Below are positions 1-3,970 of a stretch of DNA of 7,769 nucleotides, one piece after another. Numbering within the stretch: the first letter of the stretch is position 1; each line of letters opens with the position of its first letter. Under the pieces are notes generated by a model that saw only the letters and a program-made list of their open reading frames with translations, was not told the origin of the DNA and searched no databases. The translations under genes and the position numbers were made by a program. The stretch comes from Methanobacteriota archaeon. Its GTDB lineage: Archaea > Iainarchaeota > Iainarchaeia > JAADDC01. The stretch covers positions 1 through 7,769 of the forward strand of contig DQUH01000042.1 of assembly GCA_015662385.1 (NCBI GenBank). Direction: 5' to 3'.

Positions 1-1
1 C

Positions 2-229
2 GAGTCGCCCCCTGCGGACATGATCGGTCGGCTCATACGGAAGGTATTCACGTGCTACAGGTTACCGTACATCTCCATAACGCCCACGTTCAGCATCTGT
101 CCAATACACGGCTACATCCCCGGCTACCACCAGTACTGTCCGTACCCGCACACGGAGGAGGAATTACGAAAAGCAGGGCTGCTGAGGGACGAGGTAGCTA
201 CCGACATCATTAAATTCAGTGTGGGTTAA
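2..229 (+). CDS. nrdD: Anaerobic ribonucleoside-triphosphate reductase (class III), large-subunit fragment lacking the glycyl-radical tail; 5' truncated by the window
   Basis: The frame is open from the first complete codon (ESPPAD...) to TAA at 227-229. NrdD reduces ribonucleoside triphosphates to deoxynucleotides without oxygen. The block LPYISITPTFSICPIHGY is characteristic of the C-terminal part of archaeal NrdD, just before the zinc site. Zinc-ligand candidates are the Cys codon at 98-100 (CPIH) and the Cys of CPYPH about 13 residues later; most relatives I know have CxxC at the second position. In ordinary NrdD the glycyl-radical motif follows within roughly 15 residues. Here the chain instead runs 25 residues past CPYPH (HTEEELRKAGLLRDE..., ending IKFSVG) and stops. 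The missing radical motif lies downstream in the same frame (see 338-490). The ATG at 20 is internal, not the true start. Family identity is secure. Whether this is a split gene, a nonsense mutation or a sequence error is open. Confidence 0.85.
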   Translation, partial: ESPPADMIGRLIRKVFTCYRLPYISITPTFSICPIHGYIPGYHQYCPYPHTEEELRKAGLLRDEVATDIIKFSVG

Positions 230-241
230 GAGGCTGAACCC
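223..241 (+). other. Inverted repeat around the nrdD TAA stop
   Basis: GGGTT (223-227) pairs with AACCC (237-241) across a 9-base loop. The TAA at 227-229 sits at the stem-loop junction. A 5-bp stem alone is weak evidence. It is listed because six other gene ends here show similar, mostly longer repeats. Confidence 0.35.
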
Positions 242-249
242 GGGGCAGA

Positions 250-262
250 CTTATACATAAAA
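250..262 (+). promoter_or_regulatory. Candidate TATA box upstream of the glycyl-radical mini-gene and nrdG
   Basis: The A/T-rich run CTTATACATAAAA follows a GC-rich stretch and resembles an archaeal TATA element. A start site about 25 bases downstream (near 280) would give a leader of about 55 bases before the ATG at 338. The same bases are also an open reading frame continuing nrdD, so this could be coding sequence rather than a promoter. Confidence 0.45.
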
Positions 263-337
263 ACAGGTATCAAATCTGAACGTGCACGCATAAAGCCAAA
301 CCAACCCATTACCATAACAGCGAGGGAGGCGATGCGC

Positions 338-490
338 ATGAAGGTTTACAGCCCAGAGGAGTTCCCCGTAGCTGTGGAGGTTTACTCCAGGGTTGTCGGC
401 TATCTCCGGCCGGTAAACCAGTGGAGCGACGGGAAGCAGGCGGAGTTTTTTGACAGGAAAACCTTTGACAGGGTTTTCGCGGGGCTCTAG
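338..490 (+). CDS. nrdD: Separate C-terminal glycyl-radical domain of class III ribonucleotide reductase (50 aa)
   Basis: This small frame encodes the part missing from the upstream nrdD fragment. It contains VYSRVVGYLRPV followed by W-x-x-GK-x-x-EF-x-D-R, the usual end of archaeal NrdD. Gly21 (codon 398-400) in RVVGY is the expected glycyl-radical residue, the one oxidised by NrdG. ATG at 338 is preceded by GGGAGG (324-329) at a good spacing of 8 bases; ATG at 332 is too close to it. The mini-protein ends at TAG 488-490, just before nrdG. It is in the same frame as the upstream piece, and the 36 codons between the TAA and ATG 338 have no further stop. It may therefore be an independent subunit working in trans, as GrcA/YfiD does for pyruvate formate-lyase, or simply the tail of one nrdD broken by a nonsense codon or an error. 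Domain identity is strong; independent expression is inferred. Confidence 0.7.
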   Translation: MKVYSPEEFPVAVEVYSRVVGYLRPVNQWSDGKQAEFFDRKTFDRVFAGL

Positions 491-499
491 CCCCGCGGG
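476..499 (+). promoter_or_regulatory. All-GC hairpin spanning the mini-gene stop and the nrdG ribosome-binding region
   Basis: CGCGGGGC (478-485) pairs perfectly with GCCCCGCG (490-497), leaving the loop TCTA. Two G-U pairs (477/498, 476/499) could extend it. The TAG stop (488-490) lies in the loop and first stem base. The SD-like GGGTG (497-501) of nrdG starts inside the descending arm. A ribosome ending translation at this TAG would melt the stem, so translational coupling to nrdG is plausible. It has no U-tract, so a terminator is less likely. Confidence 0.65.
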
Positions 500-507
500 T
501 GCTCTTT

Positions 508-1218
508 ATGTTTGTAGGGGGTGTAATACACTTCACACTAATAGATTTCCCCGGGAGGATTGCCTGCACCGTTTTCACGGTGGGGTGCACGTTCCGCTGT
601 CCGTTCTGCTACAACAAAGACCTTGTTCTGGGCAACGTCAGTGGCACAGATGTAAACGCTTTCTTCCAATGGCTTGAAAGCAGAAAGGGGAAGATAGAGG
701 GAGTTGTGGTAACAGGCGGTGAGCCAACGATACAGAAAGACCTTCCAGCGTTCCTGGAGAGGATAAAAGGTATGGGGTTCGACACGAAGCTCGACACAAA
801 CGGGGCTGATCCGGCCATGCTGAAAAAACTCCTGGAACTAGACCTTTTGGACTATGTGGCCATGGACGTAAAGGCTCCCTTCGACGCGGAAAAGTTCTCA
901 AGGGTTACAGGCGTCAAGGAAAGGGTGGAAGACGTTATGAAAAAAGTGGCGGAAAGCGTTGATATCCTCCTGGAATCAGGCATCCCGTATGAGTTCAGAA
1001 CCACGGTTGTCCCGACGCTCCACGGAGAGGAAGAGATAAGGGGGATGGGGGAAATTATAAGGGGGGCGCGGCTGTGGGCGTTACAGGGGTTCAGGCCGGA
1101 ACAAAACCTCATAGACCCAAAAATGAAAAGCGTCAAGCCGTATCCGCCGAAGGTTATGCAAAGGTTTGCCGACATAGCACGGGAATACGTGGCGCGGGTG
1201 GAACTGCGGGGCGTCTGA
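508..1218 (+). CDS. nrdG: Anaerobic ribonucleoside-triphosphate reductase activating protein (radical SAM)
   Basis: NrdG uses S-adenosylmethionine and a [4Fe-4S] cluster to generate the glycyl radical on NrdD. The 236-residue protein has the radical-SAM signature CTFRCPFC with cluster cysteines 27, 31 and 34. The preceding LIDFPG...TVFTVGC block is typical of the archaeal/anaerobic NrdG family. The SAM-contacting GGEP is at 70-73, and KLDTNG and VAMDVKAP strands follow, as in related activases. I chose ATG 508 because GGGTG (497-501) lies 6 bases upstream and because MFVGGVIHFTLIDFPG matches the usual N-terminus; GTG 499 would add three residues. It lies 17 bases after the glycyl-radical mini-gene, next to its substrate. 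A pyruvate formate-lyase activase is a less likely alternative, since the neighbour is clearly NrdD. Confidence 0.9.
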   Translation: MFVGGVIHFTLIDFPGRIACTVFTVGCTFRCPFCYNKDLVLGNVSGTDVNAFFQWLESRKGKIEGVVVTGGEPTIQKDLPAFLERIKGMGFDTKLDTNGADPAMLKKLLELDLLDYVAMDVKAPFDAEKFSRVTGVKERVEDVMKKVAESVDILLESGIPYEFRTTVVPTLHGEEEIRGMGEIIRGARLWALQGFRPEQNLIDPKMKSVKPYPPKVMQRFADIAREYVARVELRGV

Positions 1219-1225
1219 CCCGCGC
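1192..1225 (+). other. GC-rich inverted repeat enclosing the nrdG stop
   Basis: GCGCGGGT (1192-1199) pairs perfectly with ACCCGCGC (1218-1225). The 18-base loop holds most of the TGA stop at 1216-1218. A shorter alternative is GCGGG (1206-1210) with CCCGC (1219-1223). No U-tract follows directly. It could protect the 3' end or affect termination. An 8-bp stem with a loop this long can also arise by chance. Confidence 0.4.
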
Positions 1226-1261
1226 ACGACCACGCAGAGCGCCAGGGGTAGTAAAAAACTC

Positions 1262-1272
1262 TCGCTTTTAAC
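1262..1272 (+). promoter_or_regulatory. TATA-like promoter of NAC, probably giving a leaderless mRNA
   Basis: The A/T-rich CTTTTAAC core is centred about 26 bases upstream of ATG 1294, the usual TATA-to-start distance in archaea. There is no SD between them, so transcription probably begins at or next to the ATG. Confidence 0.6.
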
Positions 1273-1293
1273 AACTTCTGATCAGTTAGCCAC

Positions 1294-1608
1294 ATGTACT
1301 TCGACAGGAACGCCATGAACATGCTGCGGAAGATGGGGCTAAAGGTAGAAGAGATCCAGGCGAAAAGGGTAATCATCGAAACGGAGAGCGGGAAGATAGT
1401 TTTTGAAGCCCCCCAGGTGGTAAAAACATCACTACAAGGGCAGGAAGCGTACCAGGTAATAGGTAAGCCAGAGGTTGTAGAGGAAATAAACGAAGAGGAC
1501 GTACAGCTGGTAATGGAGAAGACTGGGGCTACGAGGGAAGAGGCAGAAAAGGCGCTCAAAGAAACGGGGGGCGACATAGTGGAAGCAATAATGAAGCTTA
1601 CCGGGTAG
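1294..1608 (+). CDS. nac: Nascent polypeptide-associated complex protein (archaeal NAC, alpha-type)
   Basis: This 104-residue protein matches archaeal NAC, a homodimeric chaperone that binds ribosomes near the exit tunnel and contacts emerging chains. Residues about 15-60 form the NAC beta-barrel (KRVIIET, then KIVFEAPQVVKTSLQGQEAYQVIG). Residues about 66-103 form the C-terminal UBA helix bundle (EEDVQLVMEKTGATREEAEKAL, ending GDIVEAIMKLTG). The N-terminal extension is short, without the Gly/Met-rich stretch of many homologues. ATG 1294 has no SD but has a TATA-like box about 26 bases upstream, suggesting a leaderless transcript separate from nrdG, whose stop is 75 bases away. The gene ends 3 bases from the convergent gene at 1612-2076. 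Confidence 0.95.
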   Translation: MYFDRNAMNMLRKMGLKVEEIQAKRVIIETESGKIVFEAPQVVKTSLQGQEAYQVIGKPEVVEEINEEDVQLVMEKTGATREEAEKALKETGGDIVEAIMKLTG

Positions 1609-1616
1609 CCCCTACC
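1604..1616. other. Short palindrome holding the stop codons of two convergent genes
   Basis: GGTAG (1604-1608) and CTACC (1612-1616) are perfect inverted repeats with a 3-base centre. The left arm contains the NAC stop TAG and the right arm contains, on the minus strand, the TAG of the opposing gene. Two identical stop codons facing each other give three of the five pairs automatically. Confidence 0.4.
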
Positions 1617-2076
1617 TTATCACCTCCACTGCATAGGCAAAATACGTGCCATCAGGGTTTACGGTCAGAAAGTACTCAACAGGTACAAAAGAACCCACGC
1701 TACGGTGTGGAAAAACGTGGCCGTATGCTCGTAAAGTTGTGGTTTTCCCGCCAACGTCTGCATTTATTTCCAGCACCGCGTCCCTGTACCACACGATGCC
1801 CCTGCTGTCGAGGATATCAGCAGTAGCATTCACGTCCAGGGGCTCTATGTAAACGTACGGGCCGTTAGCGTTAACGACCTTTAGGCCGTTAGTGTCTGCC
1901 GGAGACACAAGCATCCAGCGCTTGTCAACGAACTCAACAACCCTGCCGAAACCAAAACCGGAGTAATCGCCTGGAGGAAGCAGCTGTGGGCGAAAAGGGG
2001 CATATACCAGGACGGCGGCGCTGGACATTGCGATGAAAAGGGCTACAACCAAACCAAGCGTTTTATTTCTTTCCAT
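1612..2076 (-). CDS. Predicted membrane-anchored, extracytoplasmic protein of unknown function (154 aa)
   Basis: I do not recognise the family. Residues about 7-26 (LGLVVALFIAMSSAAVLVYA) form one hydrophobic segment after a short charged start (MERNK), consistent with a signal anchor or uncleaved signal peptide. The remaining ~125 residues alternate hydrophobic and polar residues with many Gly, Val and Tyr, suggesting a small beta-rich domain outside the membrane. The GRVVEFVDKRWMLVSP strand pair is compatible with an OB-like fold, but this is a guess. There is no cysteine and one N-glycosylation sequon (NAT). ATG 2076 lacks an SD; a minus-strand TTAAAA element lies about 25 bases upstream, fitting a leaderless mRNA. 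Base composition resembles its neighbours, with no sign of recent transfer. That it is a real gene is supported by the promoter and the hydrophobic start. Confidence 0.75.
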   Translation of the reverse strand: MERNKTLGLVVALFIAMSSAAVLVYAPFRPQLLPPGDYSGFGFGRVVEFVDKRWMLVSPADTNGLKVVNANGPYVYIEPLDVNATADILDSRGIVWYRDAVLEINADVGGKTTTLRAYGHVFPHRSVGSFVPVEYFLTVNPDGTYFAYAVEVIR

Positions 2077-2083
2077 GTAGTTA

Positions 2084-2091
2084 TGCTATAG
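2084..2091 (+). promoter_or_regulatory. TATA-like element for the FKBP gene
   Basis: GCTATAG is centred about 28 bases upstream of ATG 2116, a distance suiting a start at or just before the ATG. GGTGG (2106-2110), 5 bases before the ATG, could serve as an SD if the transcript starts earlier. Confidence 0.45.
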
Positions 2092-2093
2092 TC

Positions 2094-2105
2094 AAAACGT
2101 TTTAA
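2094..2105 (-). promoter_or_regulatory. Minus-strand TATA-like element with AAAACGTTTT palindrome between divergent genes
   Basis: Read on the minus strand, CTTAAAACG is centred about 25 bases upstream of ATG 2076. It overlaps the perfect 10-base palindrome AAAACGTTTT (2094-2103), midway in the 39-base gap between two divergent genes. A 10-base palindrome is expected several times by chance in a window this size, so an operator role rests only on position. Confidence 0.5.
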
Positions 2106-2115
2106 GGTGGGCGTC

Positions 2116-2748
2116 ATGGCCAGAGTTCTGCTAATTGCATACGAAGGTAAGGAAAAAGAAAGTGGAAAGGTTTTCGACCGGGTGGAGGAAGAAGAACCCT
2201 ACCCTGTAATACTGGGGGAAGACTCACTCATTCCGGGTCTGGCAGAAGCGCTGGAAAATATGAAGGAGGGGGAAGAGCAGGAAATAGAGCTTCCCCCTGA
2301 AAAGGCGTTCGGGGAGCGAAAGAAGGAGCTCGTGGTAATCATACCAGAAAAGGAATTCCGTAAGAGGGGTGTTGTCCCCGTTCCGGGGCTCGTCATAGAA
2401 GCAGACGGGAGATCGGGAAAAATACTCTCTGTCTCGGGCGGACGCGTTCAGGTGGACTTCAACCACGAGCTTGCCGGGAAAACTGTTGTTTACCGGGTCA
2501 AAGTCCTGGCAGAACTTAAGAAACCAGAGGAGGTTGCTGAAGCACTGTTCAGGCGGTTTATGAGGAGCAAACTCGAAAAAGTATCCTTTAAAGACGGCGT
2601 CCTGGAGGTTGTATACACCCCGGGGAACACCAGCGACAAAAACGTTCAGAAATTACTCTACGTAGCATCGGTACTAAAAGCGGTTCCCGAAGTGAAAGAG
2701 GTCAGAATTACAGAAAGGTACGTGAGGAAGGATCAGGGAGAATCCTGA
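2116..2748 (+). CDS. FKBP-type peptidyl-prolyl cis-trans isomerase with IF insert and C-terminal domain (long archaeal type)
   Basis: The enzyme catalyses proline isomerisation and acts as a folding chaperone; with no signal peptide it should be cytosolic. The 210-residue protein opens with a shortened FKBP strand set (YEGKEKESGKVFD) and then the diagnostic PYPVILGEDSLIPGLAEALENMKEGEEQEIELPPEKAFG. An IF (insert-in-flap) domain follows at about 72-120 (VVIIPEKEF...PGLVIEADG...VDFNHELAGK), and VVYRVKV closes the FKBP fold. Residues about 138-205 form an extra alpha/beta domain, as in the long archaeal FKBPs of about 26 kDa. The N-terminal strand lacks the common GDFV-x-YTG wording, a modest divergence. 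I chose ATG 2116 over GTG 2107 because ARVLLIAYEGK aligns with the domain start and GGTGG precedes it. The 3' end overlaps the convergent dcd gene by 16 bp. Confidence 0.93.
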   Translation: MARVLLIAYEGKEKESGKVFDRVEEEEPYPVILGEDSLIPGLAEALENMKEGEEQEIELPPEKAFGERKKELVVIIPEKEFRKRGVVPVPGLVIEADGRSGKILSVSGGRVQVDFNHELAGKTVVYRVKVLAELKKPEEVAEALFRRFMRSKLEKVSFKDGVLEVVYTPGNTSDKNVQKLLYVASVLKAVPEVKEVRITERYVRKDQGES

Positions 2749-2749
2749 T
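2732..2749. other. Inverted repeat containing both stops of the overlapping convergent pair
   Basis: ATCAGG (2732-2737) and CCTGAT (2744-2749) are perfect 6-base inverted repeats with a 6-base centre. The FKBP stop TGA (2746-2748) is in the right arm and the dcd stop (TGA on the minus strand, 2733-2735) in the left. It may mark a shared 3' boundary. Facing TGA codons account for three of the six pairs. Confidence 0.4.
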
Positions 2750-3254
2750 AGAAATACCTCCTGTCGGCACCGCCCTCCTCCGCGCCCCGTACCTCCTCGA
2801 AGACAACTTGGGCAATGCGTGCGCCGGGCCAGAGGCGGATGGGACGGGGGGAGAGGTTGACGATCTCAAGAATCTGGTGGTTGGACACCCCGGGCTGTAT
2901 GAGGTTTGACGAGACGTGTACGAGCAGACCGACACGGGCAAAGCGGGATCGCCCCGATATCCACCCCATCACCCTGTTGGAAAGCGTTATGCGCTCGCGG
3001 GTGATTCCAAGCACCAGCTGACCAGGTAAAATTTCTATGGGGCCACCACCGGTGTCCACGACCTCCCCGTACACCGCAGGGTCAAAGGAATCGTCCCTAA
3101 TATCGATGAACTCCTCGAAACGGTCAAATATCCTGAACTTGCAACCGAGCGCCACGTCGTACGACGCAGGCCCCAATGCACTGCTATCAAAAGGATCTAT
3201 ACGTATATCTCCGGATTCAATAAGTTCCAAGACGGCGCGTCTGCCGAGAATCAT
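2733..3254 (-). CDS. dcd: dCTP deaminase (possibly bifunctional dCTP deaminase/dUTPase)
   Basis: The enzyme converts dCTP to dUTP for thymidylate synthesis; some archaeal members also hydrolyse dUTP to dUMP. The 173-residue protein has the trimeric dUTPase-like fold signatures: MILGRR at the start, LGPASYDVALG (27-37), GRSRFARVGL (101-110) with phosphate-binding Arg102, Ser103 and Arg107, HVSSNLIQPG (113-122), and Glu130 in QILEIVN as the expected catalytic acid, then PGARIAQVVFE. The SNHQILE stretch replaces the more common G-x-x-LE wording but keeps the glutamate. A TTG start would add six residues (MPPSHG); I prefer ATG 3254 because MILGRR matches homologues and a TATA element lies about 25 bases upstream, with no SD (leaderless). 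Which of the two activities it has cannot be settled by eye. Confidence 0.92.
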   Translation of the reverse strand: MILGRRAVLELIESGDIRIDPFDSSALGPASYDVALGCKFRIFDRFEEFIDIRDDSFDPAVYGEVVDTGGGPIEILPGQLVLGITRERITLSNRVMGWISGRSRFARVGLLVHVSSNLIQPGVSNHQILEIVNLSPRPIRLWPGARIAQVVFEEVRGAEEGGADRRYFYQDSP

Positions 3255-3273
3255 GCCATGAGATGGTGGCAAC

Positions 3274-3283
3274 CGTTTAAAAC
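3274..3283. promoter_or_regulatory. Nearly symmetric TATA element shared by dcd (-) and psmB (+)
   Basis: CGTTTAAAAC reads as GTTTTAAACG on the other strand. On the minus strand its centre is about 25 bases from the dcd ATG (leaderless). On the plus strand it predicts a start near 3304, giving psmB a leader of about 21 bases containing GAGGTG. No other good TATA is visible in the 71-base gap. Confidence 0.6.
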
Positions 3284-3299
3284 AATTACCTCCCCTTTC

Positions 3300-3312
3300 A
3301 ATACGTCGTATT
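3300..3312. promoter_or_regulatory. Possible operator at the psmB transcription start
   Basis: AATACG-T-CGTATT is a perfect inverted repeat with 6-base arms and a one-base centre. It overlaps the psmB start site predicted from the TATA position. Repeats like this occur about twice by chance in a window of this length, so the location is the main argument. Confidence 0.35.
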
Positions 3313-3325
3313 CTGAGGTGTTCTT

Positions 3326-3955
3326 ATGGAGGCCAAGAAAGGTACAACGACGGTTGGCATAGCGGGAAAAGATTTCGTAGTCCTCGCCGCCGACAAGATG
3401 GCATCCATGGGGGATCTTGCGGCGGACCTGAACACGCGGAAAGTGTTCAAAGTATCAGACCACATTGCCATTACCACCGCCGGAATGGTGGGCGACCTGC
3501 AGATACTGACGCGCTTCTTAAAGGCAAAGATCAACAGAATGAGGATAGAAGAAGGAGAAGAACCCGCCCCCAGACGCGTGGCGACGTACCTAGGAACGCT
3601 GCTCAATGCCAGCAAATATTTCCCATACTGGGTGCAGCTCGTTCTGGGGGGCTACGTGAAAGAACCGTACCTGGCAAGCATAGACATGGCAGGTGGCGTC
3701 ACGGACAATGAGCCCGTAACAGCCACGGGGTCTGGAAGTCCGGTAGCTTACGGTGTTCTGGAAGCAAACTACAGGGAAGACCTTGGGGAAAGGGAAGGAA
3801 TCGAACTGGCGGTCAGGGCAATAGAGGCTGCGCGGATAAGGAACACTTTCACGGGGGGGAGAGAACCGGGAATCGACGTGGCTGTTGTCAACGAAAGGGG
3901 TGTCCGGTTGCTGAGCCCTGAAGAGGTAATGGAAATCAAGAAGTCCCTCACCTAA
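3326..3955 (+). CDS. psmB: 20S proteasome beta subunit (threonine protease)
   Basis: This is the catalytic subunit of the archaeal 20S proteasome, an N-terminal threonine hydrolase in the inner beta rings. The 209-residue precursor has a very short propeptide, MEAKKG, cleaved before Thr7. Counting that Thr as Thr1 gives TTTVGIAGKD, Asp17 in LAADK and Lys33 in NTRKVF, the canonical catalytic set. ATATGSGSP and GIDVAVV are also family motifs. GAGGTG (3315-3320) lies 5 bases before ATG 3326. The gene leads a three-gene unit with aCPSF1 (15-base gap) and an AK6-like kinase. No alpha subunit gene is in the window. Length and motifs are normal, so it should be active. Confidence 0.97.
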   Translation: MEAKKGTTTVGIAGKDFVVLAADKMASMGDLAADLNTRKVFKVSDHIAITTAGMVGDLQILTRFLKAKINRMRIEEGEEPAPRRVATYLGTLLNASKYFPYWVQLVLGGYVKEPYLASIDMAGGVTDNEPVTATGSGSPVAYGVLEANYREDLGEREGIELAVRAIEAARIRNTFTGGREPGIDVAVVNERGVRLLSPEEVMEIKKSLT

Positions 3956-3964
3956 GCGGAGGGA
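3944..3964 (+). promoter_or_regulatory. Hairpin with the psmB stop in its loop and the aCPSF1 SD in its stem
   Basis: TCCCTC (3944-3949) pairs with GAGGGA (3959-3964), extendable by one G-U pair. The psmB TAA (3953-3955) lies in the 9-base loop. The strong SD GGAGGG (3958-3963) of the next gene forms most of the right arm, 7 bases before GTG 3971. A ribosome reaching the psmB stop would open the stem and free the SD, so the structure suits translational coupling. Confidence 0.55.
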
Positions 3965-3970
3965 TAACCT

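Noticed and set aside
227..229. Selenocysteine or pyrrolysine readthrough of the nrdD stop
   Set aside because: The codon is TAA; selenocysteine uses TGA and pyrrolysine TAG. The 5-bp stem around it is too weak to call a recoding element.
130..380. Intein or inserted element in nrdD
   Set aside because: The interval is far too short for an intein, has no Cys/Ser start or His-Asn end, and contains no endonuclease motif or target-site repeats.
309..590. Minus-strand open frame opposite the nrdD tail and nrdG start
   Set aside because: It is Pro/Ser/Arg-rich, covers the coding sequence of the glycyl-radical motif and the GC hairpin, and shows no protein family features.
1278..1285. CTGATCAG palindrome between the NAC TATA and ATG
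   Set aside because: An 8-base palindrome is expected dozens of times in this window, and its arms do not extend.
852..1577. Long minus-strand open frame (241 aa) opposite nrdG and NAC
   Set aside because: It spans two well-supported plus-strand genes and their promoter, is Ser/Thr/Phe-rich as expected from reading the complement of charged coding sequence, and has no recognisable motif.
3255..3272. TTG start for dCTP deaminase adding MPPSHG
   Set aside because: MILGRR at ATG 3254 matches homologues and is correctly spaced from the TATA element.
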